Source: Kosakonia cowanii JCM 10956 = DSM 18146
Lineage (GTDB): Bacteria; Pseudomonadota; Gammaproteobacteria; Enterobacterales; Enterobacteriaceae
Length of the DNA: 64,000 nucleotides
Assembly (NCBI RefSeq): GCF_001975225.1
Contig: NZ_CP019445.1
Span: forward strand, 3,224,001 to 3,288,000
Direction of reading: 5' to 3'
Under the pieces are notes generated by a model that saw only the letters and a program-made list of their open reading frames with translations, did no database searches and was not told where the DNA came from. Position numbers and translations under genes: made by a program. Below are positions 17,877 to 28,457 of this stretch, piece by piece (position 1 is the first letter of the stretch; each line of letters opens with the position of its first letter).

Positions 17877-19361
17877 ATGTCTCGTAATACTGAAGCAACT
17901 GACGATGTCAAAACCTGGACCGGCAATATCAATTATAAAGAGGGCTTTTTCACCCGGCTGAGTACGGATGAGCTGGCGAAAGGCATCAACGAAGAGGTCG
18001 TGCGCGCTATTTCGGCGAAACGCAATGAGCCTGAGTGGATGCTGGAGTTTCGCCTGAACGCTTTTCACGCCTGGCTGGAGATGGAAGAGCCGCACTGGTT
18101 AAAAGCCCATTACGATAAGCTTAACTACCAGGATTACAGCTACTACTCCGCGCCCTCCTGCGGCAACTGCGACGACGCCTGCGCCTCGCAGCCCGGCGCA
18201 GTGCAGCAAACTAATGCCAATACCTGGCTGACGGAAGAGGTCGAAGAGGCCTTTAACCAGCTCGGCGTGCCGGTGCGTGAAGGCAAAGAGGTGGCGGTTG
18301 ACGCCATTTTTGACTCGGTGTCGGTTGCCACCACCTACCGCGAAAAGCTCTCCGAACAGGGGATTATCTTCTGCTCCTTTGGTGAGGCGATCCACGATCA
18401 CCCTGAGCTGGTGCAGAAGTACCTCGGCACCGTGGTGCCTTCAAACGATAACTTCTTCGCCGCGCTGAATGCGGCCGTCGCGTCTGATGGCACCTTTATC
18501 TACATCCCGAAAGGGGTGCGCTGCCCGATGGAGCTGTCGACCTATTTCCGCATCAACGCGGAGAAGACCGGCCAGTTCGAGCGCACCATTCTGGTGGCGG
18601 ATGAAGGGAGCTACGTCAGCTATATCGAAGGTTGCTCTGCACCGGTGCGCGACAGCTACCAGCTGCATGCGGCGGTGGTGGAAGTGATCATCCATAAAGA
18701 TGCGGAAGTGAAATACTCCACGGTGCAAAACTGGTTCCCGGGCGATAACAACACCGGCGGCATCCTCAACTTCGTCACCAAGCGTGCGCTGTGCGAAGGG
18801 GAGAACAGCAAAATGTCGTGGACCCAGTCAGAAACCGGATCTGCGATCACCTGGAAGTACCCGAGCTGTATCCTGCGCGGCGACAACTCGATTGGCGAAT
18901 TCTTCTCAGTGGCGCTCACCAGCGGGCATCAGCAGGCGGATACCGGCACCAAGATGATCCACATCGGTAAGAACACCAAATCGACGATTATTTCGAAAGG
19001 GATCTCGGCCGGAAAGAGCCAGAACAGCTACCGCGGGCTGGTGAAAATCATGCCGACGGCAACCAACGCGCGAAACTTCACCCAGTGTGACTCGATGCTG
19101 ATTGGCCCTGATTGTGGCGCGCACACTTTCCCCTATGTCGAGTGCCGCAACAACAGCGCGCAGCTGGAGCATGAAGCGACCACCTCGCGCATCGGTGAAG
19201 ATCAGCTCTTTTACTGTCTGCAGCGCGGCATCAGCGAAGATGACGCCATCTCAATGATTGTTAACGGCTTCTGTAAAGATGTCTTCTCCGAGCTGCCGCT
19301 GGAATTTGCCGTCGAAGCGCAAAAACTGCTGGCTATCAGCCTTGAACACAGCGTCGGTTAA
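17877..19361 (+). CDS. sufB: SufB, Fe-S scaffold subunit
   Basis: Scaffold subunit of the SufBC2D complex on which clusters are assembled under iron limitation and oxidative stress. The frame opens upstream inside sufA, but the start [14 protein letters not shown] at 17877 gives 494 residues (E. coli 495). The beta-helix core has conserved [13 protein letters not shown] and [10 protein letters not shown], the latter with the cysteine thought to receive persulfide sulfur, and the C-terminal [14 protein letters not shown] motif that binds SufC. sufC follows 17 bp later. Confidence 0.98.
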   Translation: MSRNTEATDDVKTWTGNINYKEGFFTRLSTDELAKGINEEVVRAISAKRNEPEWMLEFRLNAFHAWLEMEEPHWLKAHYDKLNYQDYSYYSAPSCGNCDDACASQPGAVQQTNANTWLTEEVEEAFNQLGVPVREGKEVAVDAIFDSVSVATTYREKLSEQGIIFCSFGEAIHDHPELVQKYLGTVVPSNDNFFAALNAAVASDGTFIYIPKGVRCPMELSTYFRINAEKTGQFERTILVADEGSYVSYIEGCSAPVRDSYQLHAAVVEVIIHKDAEVKYSTVQNWFPGDNNTGGILNFVTKRALCEGENSKMSWTQSETGSAITWKYPSCILRGDNSIGEFFSVALTSGHQQADTGTKMIHIGKNTKSTIISKGISAGKSQNSYRGLVKIMPTATNARNFTQCDSMLIGPDCGAHTFPYVECRNNSAQLEHEATTSRIGEDQLFYCLQRGISEDDAISMIVNGFCKDVFSELPLEFAVEAQKLLAISLEHSVG

Positions 19362-19378
19362 GAATTAAAGGATAATAA

Positions 19379-20125
19379 ATGTTAAGTATCAAAGATTTGC
19401 AGGTTGGTGTTGAAGATAAGTCGATTCTGCGCGGCCTGAACCTTGAGGTGCGTCCGGGCGAAGTGCACGCCATTATGGGCCCGAACGGCTCCGGGAAAAG
19501 TACGCTCTCCGCGACCCTTGCCGGGCGTGAAGATTATGAAGTAACCGGCGGCAGCGTGCAGTTTAAAGGCAAAGATCTGCTGGAACTGTCACCGGAAGAT
19601 CGTGCGGGCGAAGGCGTCTTTATGGCCTTCCAGTATCCGGTGGAGATCCCGGGCGTCAGCAACCAGTTCTTCCTGCAAACGGCGCTCAACGCGGTGCGTA
19701 AGTATCGCGGCGAAGAGGCGCTGGATCGCTTCGATTTTCAGGATTTGATGGAAGAGAAGATCAAGCTGCTGAAGATGCCGGAAGATCTGCTGACCCGCTC
19801 GGTTAACGTCGGTTTTTCCGGCGGCGAGAAGAAGCGTAACGACATCCTGCAGATGGCAGTGCTGGAGCCGGAGCTGTGCATCCTTGATGAGACCGACTCG
19901 GGGCTCGATATCGATGCCCTGAAGATTGTTGCCGAAGGGGTTAACGCGCTGCGCGATGAGAAGCGCGCCTTTATTATCGTTACCCACTATCAGCGCATTC
20001 TCGACTACATCAAACCGGACTTTGTGCATGTGTTGTATCAGGGGCGCATCGTGAAATCAGGCGATTTCACGCTGGTTAAGCAACTGGAGGAGCAGGGCTA
20101 TGGCTGGCTTACAGAACAGCAGTAA
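19379..20125 (+). CDS. sufC: SufC, ABC-type ATPase of the Suf complex
   Basis: Soluble ABC ATPase of 248 residues that drives conformational change in SufB and SufD. Walker A GPNGSGKST (residues 34-42), the family-specific signature SGGEKKRND and Walker B CILDETDSGLD are all intact. Its 3' end overlaps sufD by 26 bp, consistent with coupled translation of the complex subunits. Confidence 0.98.
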   Translation: MLSIKDLQVGVEDKSILRGLNLEVRPGEVHAIMGPNGSGKSTLSATLAGREDYEVTGGSVQFKGKDLLELSPEDRAGEGVFMAFQYPVEIPGVSNQFFLQTALNAVRKYRGEEALDRFDFQDLMEEKIKLLKMPEDLLTRSVNVGFSGGEKKRNDILQMAVLEPELCILDETDSGLDIDALKIVAEGVNALRDEKRAFIIVTHYQRILDYIKPDFVHVLYQGRIVKSGDFTLVKQLEEQGYGWLTEQQ

Positions 20126-21371
20126 CGCGCTGCAACAGTGGCACCATCTGTTTGAAACAAAGAGAGGCGCGCACTCGGCCACGGCTGAGCAGCACCTGCA
20201 GCAGATGCTGCGTCTCGGCCTGCCGACGCGTAAGCATGAGAACTGGAAATATACGCCGCTTGATGGTCTGTTAAACAGCCAGTTTGTTGCCAGCAACGCC
20301 ACCCTCGACGCCGCGCAGCGTGATGCGCTGGCGCTGCCGGTTGATGCGCTGCGTCTGGTGTTTGTCGACGGCTTGTTCAGCGCTGAACTGAGCGACGACA
20401 TCACCGGCTCCGGGTTTGCGGTAACGGTAAGCGAAGCCGCCGAAAACCTGCCTGCGCCGGTGCAGCCAGAGGTCTTTTTACACCTCACCGAAAGCCTTGC
20501 GCAGAGCGTCACCCGCATTGACGTCGCGCGCAATCAGCGCCCTGAAAAGCCGCTGCTGCTGATGCACGTTACCCAGGGGCTGGCCGGGGAGGAGATGAAT
20601 ACGGCGCACTATCGCCACCATATCGAACTGGCGCAGGGTGCGGAAGCGACGATTTACGAACACTATGTCAGCCTGAATGGCGCACGCCATTTTACCGGCT
20701 CGCGCTGCACCATGCAGGTTGGCGCGAATGCGCGGCTGCATCACGTCAAGCTGGCTTTCGAGAACCCGCTCAGCTACCACTTTGCCCATAACGATATTGT
20801 GCTCGGCGACGATGGCGCAGCCGACAGCCACAGCTTCCTGCTTGGCGGCGCGGTGCTGCGACATAACACCAGTACCCAGCTGAATGGTGAAAACACGCAG
20901 CTCAATATCAACAGCCTGGCGATGCCGGTGAAGAGCGAAGTGTGCGACACCCGCACCTGGCTTGAACACAATAAGGGCTACTGCAATAGCCGCCAGCTGC
21001 ATAAAACCATTGTCAGCGACAAGGGGCGGGCGGTGTTCAACGGTTTGATAAAAGTGGCGCAGCACGCCATTAAGACCGACGGACAGATGACCAACAACAA
21101 CCTGCTGCTTGGTCGTCTTTCGGAAGTGGATACCAAACCGCAGCTGGAAATTTATGCCGATGACGTGAAATGTAGCCACGGGGCGACCATTGGACGCATC
21201 GACGATGAGCAGATGTTTTACCTGCGCTCGCGCGGTATTGATGAGAACGCAGCGCAGCAGATGATCATCCATGCCTTTGCCGCTGAGCTGACCGAAGCCA
21301 TCAGCGACGAGGCGCTAAAACAGCAGATTCTGGCGCGTATCAGCCAGCGTCTTGCAGGGGGCAAAGCATGA
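20100..21371 (+). CDS. sufD: SufD, Suf complex subunit
   Basis: SufB paralogue of 423 residues, the same length as in E. coli, forming the SufB-SufD heterodimer needed for iron acquisition by the scaffold. Typical features are [18 protein letters not shown] near the N-terminus, [25 protein letters not shown] sequence in the beta-helix and the C-terminal [23 protein letters not shown]. It overlaps sufC at its start and sufS by 4 bp (ATGA) at its end. Confidence 0.97.
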   Translation: MAGLQNSSNALQQWHHLFETKRGAHSATAEQHLQQMLRLGLPTRKHENWKYTPLDGLLNSQFVASNATLDAAQRDALALPVDALRLVFVDGLFSAELSDDITGSGFAVTVSEAAENLPAPVQPEVFLHLTESLAQSVTRIDVARNQRPEKPLLLMHVTQGLAGEEMNTAHYRHHIELAQGAEATIYEHYVSLNGARHFTGSRCTMQVGANARLHHVKLAFENPLSYHFAHNDIVLGDDGAADSHSFLLGGAVLRHNTSTQLNGENTQLNINSLAMPVKSEVCDTRTWLEHNKGYCNSRQLHKTIVSDKGRAVFNGLIKVAQHAIKTDGQMTNNNLLLGRLSEVDTKPQLEIYADDVKCSHGATIGRIDDEQMFYLRSRGIDENAAQQMIIHAFAAELTEAISDEALKQQILARISQRLAGGKA

Positions 21372-22588
21372 GTTTTCCCGTGAACGAGGTACGTGCCGAT
21401 TTTCCGGTACTGCAACGTGAAGTAAACGGACTCCCGCTGGCGTATCTCGACAGCGCCGCCAGCGCGCAAAAACCGAATGCGGTTATCGAAGCCGAAGCGG
21501 AGTTCTTCCGCCACGGTTATGCCGCGGTGCATCGCGGCATCCATACGCTCAGTGCGGAAGCGACGCAGCGGATGGAAAATGTGCGGGTGCAGGCGTCAAC
21601 CTTCCTGAACGCACGTCTGCCGGAAGAGATCGTGTTCGTACGCGGCACCACCGAAGGGATCAACCTCGTCGCCAATAGCTGGGGCAACAGCCAGGTAAAT
21701 GCGGGCGATAACATCATCATTAGCGCCATGGAGCACCATGCCAACATTGTGCCGTGGCAGATGCTCTGTGAACGGGTGGGCGCCGAACTGCGCGTCATTC
21801 CGCTGAATCAGGATGGCACCCTGCAACTTGAGGCGTTACCCGGCCTGCTGGATGCGCGGACCAAACTGCTGGCGATTACCCATATCTCTAACGTGCTGGG
21901 CACCGAAAACCCGGTTGCTGAGATCATCGCGCTGGCGCATCAGCACGGCGCGAAGGTGCTGGTGGATGGCGCACAGGCGGTAATGCACCACGCCATTGAT
22001 GTGCAGGCGCTCGATTGCGACTTCTATGTCTTCTCCGCTCATAAGCTCTACGGGCCGACCGGCATTGGCGTGCTCTACGCCAAAGAGGATATTTTGCAGG
22101 CGATGCCGCCGTGGGAAGGGGGCGGGGCGATGATCGCTACCGTCAGCCTCACCGACGGCACGACCTATGCGAAAGCGCCGTGGCGCTTCGAAGCGGGCAC
22201 GCCGAATACCGGTAGCATTATGGGCTTTGGCGCGGCGATGGAGTATGTCACGCGCCTCGGTCTGGAAGCGATTGGTGAATATGAGCAGACGCTGATGCGC
22301 TACGCCCTTGATGCGCTGCGCGAGGTGCCGGATCTGACGCTCTACGGCCCGGCCGACAGAAAAGGGGTGATTGCCTTTAATCTCGGCAAACATCACGCCT
22401 ATGACGTGGGCAGCTTCCTGGATAATTACGGTATTGCGGTGCGTACCGGTCACCACTGTGCGATGCCGCTGATGGCCTTCTATAATGTCCCGGCAATGTG
22501 TCGTGCGTCGTTTGCGATGTACAACACGCATGAAGAGGTGGATCGTCTGGTTACCGGCCTGAAACGTATTCATCAGTTACTGGGCTAA
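21368..22588 (+). CDS. sufS: SufS, cysteine desulfurase
   Basis: PLP-dependent class V aminotransferase-fold enzyme, 406 residues, that removes sulfur from L-cysteine and passes it to SufE. The PLP lysine lies in [14 protein letters not shown] (Lys226 by family numbering) and the catalytic cysteine in [11 protein letters not shown] (Cys364). The type II desulfurase arrangement, with a short active-site loop, fits its dependence on SufE, encoded 13 bp downstream. Confidence 0.98.
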   Translation: MSFPVNEVRADFPVLQREVNGLPLAYLDSAASAQKPNAVIEAEAEFFRHGYAAVHRGIHTLSAEATQRMENVRVQASTFLNARLPEEIVFVRGTTEGINLVANSWGNSQVNAGDNIIISAMEHHANIVPWQMLCERVGAELRVIPLNQDGTLQLEALPGLLDARTKLLAITHISNVLGTENPVAEIIALAHQHGAKVLVDGAQAVMHHAIDVQALDCDFYVFSAHKLYGPTGIGVLYAKEDILQAMPPWEGGGAMIATVSLTDGTTYAKAPWRFEAGTPNTGSIMGFGAAMEYVTRLGLEAIGEYEQTLMRYALDALREVPDLTLYGPADRKGVIAFNLGKHHAYDVGSFLDNYGIAVRTGHHCAMPLMAFYNVPAMCRASFAMYNTHEEVDRLVTGLKRIHQLLG

Positions 22589-22601
22589 CAGGGAGCACGC
22601 C

Positions 22602-23018
22602 ATGGCCGCACTACCCGATAAAGAGAAGCTGGTGCGCAACTTTAACCGTTGCGCCAACTGGGAAGAGAAGTACCTCTACATTATTGAACTGGGCCAGCGC
22701 TTACCTGCGCTGAGTCCTGAAGCGCATAACGCAGACAATCTTATCCAGGGCTGTCAGAGCCAGGTGTGGATTGTGATGCAGCGCAATGATGAGGGCGTGA
22801 TTGAACTGACCGGCGACAGCGATGCCGCCATCGTCAAAGGGCTTATCGCCATTGTCTTCGCCCTCTATCAGCAGATGACCCCGCAGGACATCGTCGCATT
22901 CGATGTACGCCCGTGGTTTGAAAAACTCGCCCTGACGCAGCACTTAACCCCCTCCCGCTCGCAGGGGCTGGAAGCAATGATCCGCGCCATCCGTACCAAA
23001 GCTGCCAATCTTAGCTAA
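22602..23018 (+). CDS. sufE: SufE, sulfur acceptor for SufS
   Basis: A 138-residue sulfurtransferase that takes persulfide sulfur from SufS and stimulates it. The conserved cysteine is in [11 protein letters not shown]. Last gene of the suf operon. No strong terminator is visible before ldtE, about 100 bp downstream, so read-through is possible. Confidence 0.97.
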   Translation: MAALPDKEKLVRNFNRCANWEEKYLYIIELGQRLPALSPEAHNADNLIQGCQSQVWIVMQRNDEGVIELTGDSDAAIVKGLIAIVFALYQQMTPQDIVAFDVRPWFEKLALTQHLTPSRSQGLEAMIRAIRTKAANLS

Positions 23019-23118
23019 ACTCAAAAGACCCTTCTATCCTGTTTACGCGGGGCGTTTGCCGCCTCGCTGATTCTTCAGCTTTCTGACAGCCTGTCAGTGA
23101 TTACAGGAAACACAGCAC

Positions 23119-24129
23119 ATGAAACGCGCGTCTTTACTTTTTCTTTCTCTTTTTGGTGCATTAAGCACACTTCACCTGGCCCATGCGGCGGAATACAGCC
23201 TGCCTGCGAACGGCGGTCGCCTGATTGGCCAGAACCAGACCTACACCGTACAGGCCAGCGATAAAAACCTGCAGGCCATTGCTCGCCATTTTGATACGGC
23301 GGCAATGCTGATCCTTGAGGCGAATAACACTATCGCGCCGGTGCCTGCGCCGGGTACGACGGTGACGATCCCAACGCAGATGCTGTTGCCGGATACGCCG
23401 CGAGAGGGGATTGTCGTCAACCTCGCGGAGCTGCGGCTCTACTTCTACCCGCCGGGTAAAAACAGCGTGCAGGTCTACCCGATTGGCATTGGCCAGCAGG
23501 GGCTGGAGACGCCGGTGTCGGTAACACGCATCAGCCAGAAAATCCCTAACCCGACCTGGACGCCGACCGCGGGTATCCGTGCGCGCTCGCTGGAGCGTGG
23601 CGTGGAGCTACCGAAAGTGGTGCCCGCCGGGCCAAATAACCCGCTGGGACGCTTTGCCATGCGTCTGGGGATTGGCAATGGCGAGTATCTGATTCACGGC
23701 ACCAATGCACAGGACAGCGTCGGCTTACGCGTTAGCTCCGGCTGTATCCGCATGAACGCGCCCGATATTGAAGCGCTGTTTGCGCAGGTCGCTGCGGGTA
23801 CGCGGGTAGCTATCATCAATGAACCGGTGAAGTATGCCGTCGAGCCTGATGGTAAGCACTACATTGAAGTGCATCGCCCACTGGCGCAGACCGTTGAACA
23901 GGACACGCAGACGCAGCCTATCGTCTTCTCACCGGCGCTGGGCGCGTTGATTGAGCAGTCTGGCGGCGACAATTCGATGATTGAGAAAGCGCTCTCGCGC
24001 CGTGCCGGTTATCCGGTGGTGATTGCGGGCGGGAAAGCCGCCTCTGCGCCAACCGCGGTATTGTCGGTAAAGAACAGCATTAAGCCGACAGCCAGCGTTG
24101 AAGGGCAGAGCGAAGTGGTGATGCAGTAG
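23119..24129 (+). CDS. ldtE: LdtE, L,D-transpeptidase
   Basis: Periplasmic peptidoglycan enzyme of 336 residues that forms meso-DAP to meso-DAP (3-3) crosslinks. Signal peptide residues 1-23 (ending HAAEYS), then a LysM-like segment ([20 protein letters not shown]), then the YkuD domain with the active-site motif HGTNAQ...[13 protein letters not shown] containing the catalytic cysteine. The Ala- and Ser-rich C-terminal tail is family-typical. Same position as in E. coli, between sufE and lpp. Confidence 0.95.
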   Translation: MKRASLLFLSLFGALSTLHLAHAAEYSLPANGGRLIGQNQTYTVQASDKNLQAIARHFDTAAMLILEANNTIAPVPAPGTTVTIPTQMLLPDTPREGIVVNLAELRLYFYPPGKNSVQVYPIGIGQQGLETPVSVTRISQKIPNPTWTPTAGIRARSLERGVELPKVVPAGPNNPLGRFAMRLGIGNGEYLIHGTNAQDSVGLRVSSGCIRMNAPDIEALFAQVAAGTRVAIINEPVKYAVEPDGKHYIEVHRPLAQTVEQDTQTQPIVFSPALGALIEQSGGDNSMIEKALSRRAGYPVVIAGGKAASAPTAVLSVKNSIKPTASVEGQSEVVMQ

Positions 24130-24151
24130 GTTAGAGGGATAGAAGGAAGGC

Positions 24152-24183
24152 AAAAAAAATGGCGCACAATGTGCGCCATTTTC
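24152..24183 (-). terminator. Terminator of lpp, probably shared with ldtE
   Basis: Ten-base-pair stem AATGGCGCAC/GTGCGCCATT with loop AAT. On the minus strand it is followed by eight T residues, serving lpp; on the plus strand TTTC follows, giving weaker use for ldtE. Confidence 0.88.
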
Positions 24184-24196
24184 ATTACAGGTACTC

Positions 24197-24445
<249 letters not shown>

Positions 24446-24478
24446 CTAGATTGAGTTAATCTCCATGTAGCGTTACAA

Positions 24479-24507
24479 GTATTACACAAAGTTTTTTATG
24501 TTGAGAA
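24479..24507 (-). promoter_or_regulatory. lpp promoter
   Basis: On the minus strand TTCTCA (24502-24507), 17 bp, TAATAC (24479-24484), embedded in the same AT-rich sequence as the strong E. coli lpp promoter. The 312-bp region between lpp and pykF (24434-24745) holds this promoter, an AT-rich upstream part and the pykF terminator. Confidence 0.85.
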
Positions 24508-24691
24508 TATTTTTTTGATGAGAATGCACTTAAATTTGATCGTTCGCTCAAAGAAGCACCGACTTTGATTTAACTTGCTAAAAACGCCTATTAAAACAGC
24601 GGATTCTCATCGGATTCATCTTAGATAAAGGGCGATTTAAATAGCAAAATCCGATTGAAACTTTTAATTCCATCCGCAAGCAAAAATATTT

Positions 24692-24720
24692 AAAAAAAAG
24701 CGCCGCAAGGGCGCTTTTTT
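24692..24720 (-). terminator. Terminator of pykF
   Basis: GCGCC/GGCGC stem flanked by A/T runs, so that on the minus strand the hairpin ends in eight T residues, 25 bp after the pykF stop codon. Confidence 0.88.
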
Positions 24721-24745
24721 AATCTGCCGAAAAGTCCGGTAATTA

Positions 24746-26158
24746 TTACAGTACGTGGACAGACGCAGTGTTGGTGGTGCCGCTCGGAACCAGCGCGCCG
24801 GAGACCATCACTACCACGTCGCCTTTGCTTGCCAGACCGCTTTCCAGCGCCACTTCTTTACCCAGACGGTAGAAATCATCCGTAGAGGAGATCTCTTTCA
24901 CCAGTTGGGCAACAACGCCTTTGCTCAGCACCAGCTGACGCGCAGTCACTTCATTGGTGGTCAGCGCCAGGATAGTCGCATCCGGGAAGTATTTACGCAC
25001 GGCGCGCGCAGATTTACCGCCCTGAGTTGCCACGACGATCAGCGGTGCTTCCAGCTTCTCAGCGGTTTCCACTGCGCCACGGCAGACAGCTTCGGTGATA
25101 CGCAGTTTGCGGCTGTCGTTGTTGTAGTCCAGACGGCTGGTCATCACGCGGTCAGTACGCTCGCAGATGGTCGCCATGATAGAGACGGACTCCAGCGGGT
25201 ATTTCCCTTTTGCGGATTCGCCAGAGAGCATTACGGCATCGGTGCCGTCGAGGATGGCGTTCGCCACGTCGCCAGCTTCAGCGCGGGTCGGACGCGGGTT
25301 TTTGATCATGGAGTCGAGCATCTGGGTAGCGGTGATCACCACTTTACGTGCGCGAATACATTTTTCGATCATCATCTTCTGCGCGAAGATCACCTCTTCA
25401 ACCGGGATCTCAACGCCCAGGTCGCCACGGGCAACCATGATGCCGTCCGACGCTTCCAGGATCTCGTCGAAGTTGTTCAGGCCTTCCTGGTTTTCAATTT
25501 TGGAGATGATCTGGATGTTTTCGCCGCCGTGCGCTTTCAGGTGCTCACGGATTTCAACCACGTCAGAACGCTTACGGATAAAGGAAGCAGCAACGAAATC
25601 GACGCCTTGCTCGCAGCCGAAGATCAGATCCTGCTTATCTTTTTCCGCCAGCGCCGGCAGGGCGATGGAGACGCCCGGCAGGTTGACGCCTTTGTTTTCG
25701 CCGAGATCGCCGTTGTTCAGCACTTTACAAACAACTTTATTCCCTTCGATGGCGGTCACTTCCATACCGATCAGACCATCGTCGACCAGCACGGTATCGC
25801 CGACGCTCAGGTCGTTGGTGAAGCCTTCATAGGTCACGGCAACGGTGTCGCTATTGCCGACAACGGATTTGTCGGTGGTGAAGGTGAAAGTCTGACCCGC
25901 TTTCAGCGAAACGTCGTTACCGCCTTCCAGTTTGATGGTGCGGATTTCCGGACCTTTGGTGTCCAGCAGGATGGCCGCTTTCTTACCGGTTTTGCTCATC
26001 ACGTTGCGCAGGTTCTGGATGCGCTGGCCGTGCTCAGCATAGTCACCGTGAGAGAAGTTCAGACGCATGACGTTCATGCCCGCGTCCAGCATTTTGGTCA
26101 ACATCTCTTCGGATTCGGTTTTCGGCCCGATGGTGCATACAATTTTGGTCTTTTTCAT
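24746..26158 (-). CDS. pykF: PykF, pyruvate kinase I
   Basis: Transfers phosphate from PEP to ADP, the last step of glycolysis; fructose-1,6-bisphosphate-activated isozyme. 470 residues as in E. coli, starting [20 protein letters not shown]. The catalytic lysine region [17 protein letters not shown] and the metal/PEP-binding [14 protein letters not shown] are intact. A consensus Cra site lies upstream, fitting Cra repression in E. coli. Note the opposite-acting Cra target ppsA in the same window. Confidence 0.99.
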   Translation of the reverse strand: MKKTKIVCTIGPKTESEEMLTKMLDAGMNVMRLNFSHGDYAEHGQRIQNLRNVMSKTGKKAAILLDTKGPEIRTIKLEGGNDVSLKAGQTFTFTTDKSVVGNSDTVAVTYEGFTNDLSVGDTVLVDDGLIGMEVTAIEGNKVVCKVLNNGDLGENKGVNLPGVSIALPALAEKDKQDLIFGCEQGVDFVAASFIRKRSDVVEIREHLKAHGGENIQIISKIENQEGLNNFDEILEASDGIMVARGDLGVEIPVEEVIFAQKMMIEKCIRARKVVITATQMLDSMIKNPRPTRAEAGDVANAILDGTDAVMLSGESAKGKYPLESVSIMATICERTDRVMTSRLDYNNDSRKLRITEAVCRGAVETAEKLEAPLIVVATQGGKSARAVRKYFPDATILALTTNEVTARQLVLSKGVVAQLVKEISSTDDFYRLGKEVALESGLASKGDVVVMVSGALVPSGTTNTASVHVL

Positions 26159-26371
26159 GACAGTTTCTGGTCTTTAAGTTTGGGTTGAGAAGGAATGGGA
26201 ATTCACGCTCCGGTATGCGCACGGCGCCGGAGTCAAACCTGTGTTGCGAAAAGAGCGATGCCACTGACTAAGGATAGGTGACATCAAAAAAGCGTGCAGA
26301 GGAATGTGTGCCTGAGGTTCAGCCAGTCTGGGAAAACATTGATGTGAGTTATCTGCTTTACAGTTCAATCA

Positions 26372-26385
26372 GCTGAATCCATTCA
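26372..26385 (+). promoter_or_regulatory. Cra (FruR) site upstream of pykF
   Basis: GCTGAATCCATTCA fits the Cra consensus RSTGAAWCSNTHHW at every position. It is 214 bp before the pykF start, on the strand opposite to the gene. pykF is an established Cra-repressed gene. Confidence 0.7.
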
Positions 26386-26476
26386 AATTAGGATTGCGGC
26401 ATTATAGCGTCCACAGTGACAGAAAGGAATTAAAAACGCTGTTTCAAAATGCGAATTGATGACCAGCATCGTTTCG

Positions 26477-26590
26477 TTATGCAACCGTTATCACATAATT
26501 GCGCAACCGTTGCACCACCGTGTGCACTTCTTCTGCTGTACAACCCGACGCCACCAGTTGCATCAGAATGACCGCATCTTGCGGCAACAT
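26477..26590 (-). CDS. Possible 37-codon small protein
   Basis: ATG frame encoding MLPQDAVILMQLVASGCTAEE, then VHTVVQRLRNYVITVA and stop. The composition, codon use and amphipathic helical character look protein-like. No convincing ribosome-binding site precedes the ATG, and I know no family for it. It could be a real small gene or the remnant of a longer one, since the frame is open for 18 more codons upstream without an ATG. Confidence 0.25.
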   Translation of the reverse strand: MLPQDAVILMQLVASGCTAEEVHTVVQRLRNYVITVA

Positions 26591-27030
26591 TATTGTACAG
26601 CTGCGCAAGTGCTTATTTTTCGAACCACTCTTTTGCTTAAAAAATTAGCAATAAGAAAGTTCCATATATCTCAATTGACTCACGTCTGAGGACAGGGGAA
26701 TAAATAAATGCAAAGCAAACTGCTTGCACTCTAATTAATTACCAGGATAGCTAATTTTTTAATCACATCGACCATTAAGCGAGACGGATATATCGTTCAC
26801 TTCGTCAGCATAATCGCAGAAATATATTTTATATTTCCGAATCACTATCACGTTTTTGCACCAAATTTAGATTAAGGAAAATCCTAAAACGCTTGCATTT
26901 AAGCGTGGCTAACTTTTTGTTTTAGTTAGTTTCTTCTAACGCAGCGCGAAAGTGCCATAAATCTAAGTTGTTGATATGTATGAATCTTAACTTTTTGAGA
27001 TAATTTGCAATAAAGCACGGCGTAACTACT
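26591..27030. other. AT-rich region upstream of the adhesin operon
   Basis: About 440 bp with no credible gene and a visibly higher A+T content than the flanks. Two short hairpins lie side by side, ACGCTT/AAGCGT (26889-26906) and CTAACT/AGTTAG (26909-26929). It looks like the silenced, H-NS-type leader region often found before horizontally acquired surface genes; that is inference. Confidence 0.5.
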
Positions 27031-27067
27031 CTTAAGCGACTCTTAATGAGAGGCAAAAATTTATAAA
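27031..27067 (+). promoter_or_regulatory. Predicted PmrA/BasR-controlled promoter of the adhesin operon
   Basis: CTTAAG-CGACT-CTTAAT (27031-27047) fits the PmrA box consensus YTTAAK-N5-YTTAAK at every defined position, with the 11-bp period of a response-regulator direct repeat. A -10 element TATAAA lies at 27062-27067. The -35 position for 17-bp spacing (27039-27044) is covered by the second half-site, the usual layout of PmrA-activated promoters. It would give a 5' leader of about 95 nt before the heptosyltransferase start. Confidence 0.6.
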
Positions 27068-27169
27068 AAATTTTGTTCCGGAGAATTACACCCGGAGGTC
27101 GGCTGGTGCCTGCTAATTATTTTACCGCCAGCCCTATTTAATGCATTGACTCTTGATGAAGGTTAGGCG

Positions 27170-28426
27170 ATGACGACTTCCACAGTTGTTGGTCATGGAT
27201 ATGCTTTTATTTCACCGCCGGAAATTCCGACCCAACAGGGGCCGATGGGTATCCTGTATGATTTTAATGACGGCGCCCGTTTATTGTTGCCAGCCGGCAA
27301 CTGGCGGGTAGAAATAAGCGATGACGAAACGGGAAATATCCTCTTTGCTGACGATGTCGGGCAGGGGTGGGTCATCAGCACCAAAAAATATTATGTGCCG
27401 TTTCGTCTGCGGGTCTGGGACGGGGTGCAGTCGGAGCCCGTGCTGGATCATGCGCTGGATATGCGCGGCAAAAGGGTGCTGATCTCTTTCCCCAGCGGCA
27501 CGCTCGGCGACCTGGTCGGCTGGGTGCCGTACGCCGAACGCTTTCGGCAAACCTACCAGTGCCACGTTGACTGCACGCTGGCGCAGCCGATTGTCGATCT
27601 CTTCTCGCCGGTCTATCCGCAGCTCAATTTTTTCACCCCGGAAAGCTGGCAGGCCGGGCCTGGCGTGAGTGCGCCGCCCTATGCCAGCTGGCGCGTCGGG
27701 CTCTTTTTTAATGGCGATCTCGACAAGCAACCCTTTGATTTTCGCTCTGTCGGCCTGCACCGCACCGCCGGGCATATTCTCGGCGTCGACCCGAGCGAAA
27801 TTATCCCGGATCTGCGTCAGCACACGCCGCGCCGCATCGCTGAGCCCTATGTCTGCATCGCCACCCAGTCCACCAGCCAGGCCAAATTCTGGAACAACGG
27901 CACCGGCTGGCATGAGGTCATCGACTATCTACAAGCGCAGGGCTACCGCGTGCTCTGTATCGACAAAGAGCGTGTGGTCGGCCGCGGTTATGTCTGGAAC
28001 AAAATCCCCCACGGCGCGGAAGATTTCACCGGCAATCTGCCGCTGGCTGATCGCGTGGCGCTGCTGGAGCACGCCGACTTTTTTATCGGCCTCGGCAGCG
28101 GCCTCTCCTGGCTTGCCTGGGGCTGCCATATCCCGGTGGTGCTGATCAGCGGTTTCAGCCTGCCAAACAGCGAGTTTTATACCCCCTGGCGCGTCATCAA
28201 CACCCATGTCTGCAACGGCTGCTGGGATGACGTGCGGCTCAATTTTGATCATCAGGACTATTTCTGGTGTCCGCGCCACAAAGGCACGGACCGGCAGTAC
28301 GAATGCACACGATTTATCACTGGCAAGCAGGTCATCGGCCATTTACGCCGGCTGATTGCCCTGCGAAGCAATCCCTTTGGCATCAAAACAACAGCATTGG
28401 CAGACCCCGATCAACACGCCGCATAG
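27170..28426 (+). CDS. Autotransporter O-heptosyltransferase (TibC/Aah, BAHT family)
   Basis: A 418-residue cytoplasmic glycosyltransferase that should transfer heptose from ADP-heptose to serines in the repeats of the adjacent autotransporter before export. The N-terminal beta domain (residues 1-95) is followed by a GT-B-like fold with GTLGDLVGWVPYAERFRQTY and TSQAKFWNNGTGWHEVIDYL. Four cysteines in C-x2-C-x15-C-x11-C (Cys348, 351, 367 and 379) match the iron-binding finger known from TibC. The gene ends 31 bp before the autotransporter, the usual pairing for this family. Activity is inferred; family and context agree well. Confidence 0.92.
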   Translation: MTTSTVVGHGYAFISPPEIPTQQGPMGILYDFNDGARLLLPAGNWRVEISDDETGNILFADDVGQGWVISTKKYYVPFRLRVWDGVQSEPVLDHALDMRGKRVLISFPSGTLGDLVGWVPYAERFRQTYQCHVDCTLAQPIVDLFSPVYPQLNFFTPESWQAGPGVSAPPYASWRVGLFFNGDLDKQPFDFRSVGLHRTAGHILGVDPSEIIPDLRQHTPRRIAEPYVCIATQSTSQAKFWNNGTGWHEVIDYLQAQGYRVLCIDKERVVGRGYVWNKIPHGAEDFTGNLPLADRVALLEHADFFIGLGSGLSWLAWGCHIPVVLISGFSLPNSEFYTPWRVINTHVCNGCWDDVRLNFDHQDYFWCPRHKGTDRQYECTRFITGKQVIGHLRRLIALRSNPFGIKTTALADPDQHAA

Positions 28427-28457
28427 CGGATGAGAGACGGGTTTCGAGGACATTGAA

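Noticed and set aside
24755..26188. 477-codon open frame antisense to pykF
   Set aside because: It mirrors pykF exactly; the open antisense frame follows from pykF's strong codon bias, the translation is rich in His, Phe and Arg and resembles no family, and there is no ribosome-binding site.
26456..26689. 77-codon plus-strand frame upstream of the adhesin operon
   Set aside because: Low-complexity His/Leu/Arg translation; the opposite strand holds a more protein-like frame, itself uncertain.
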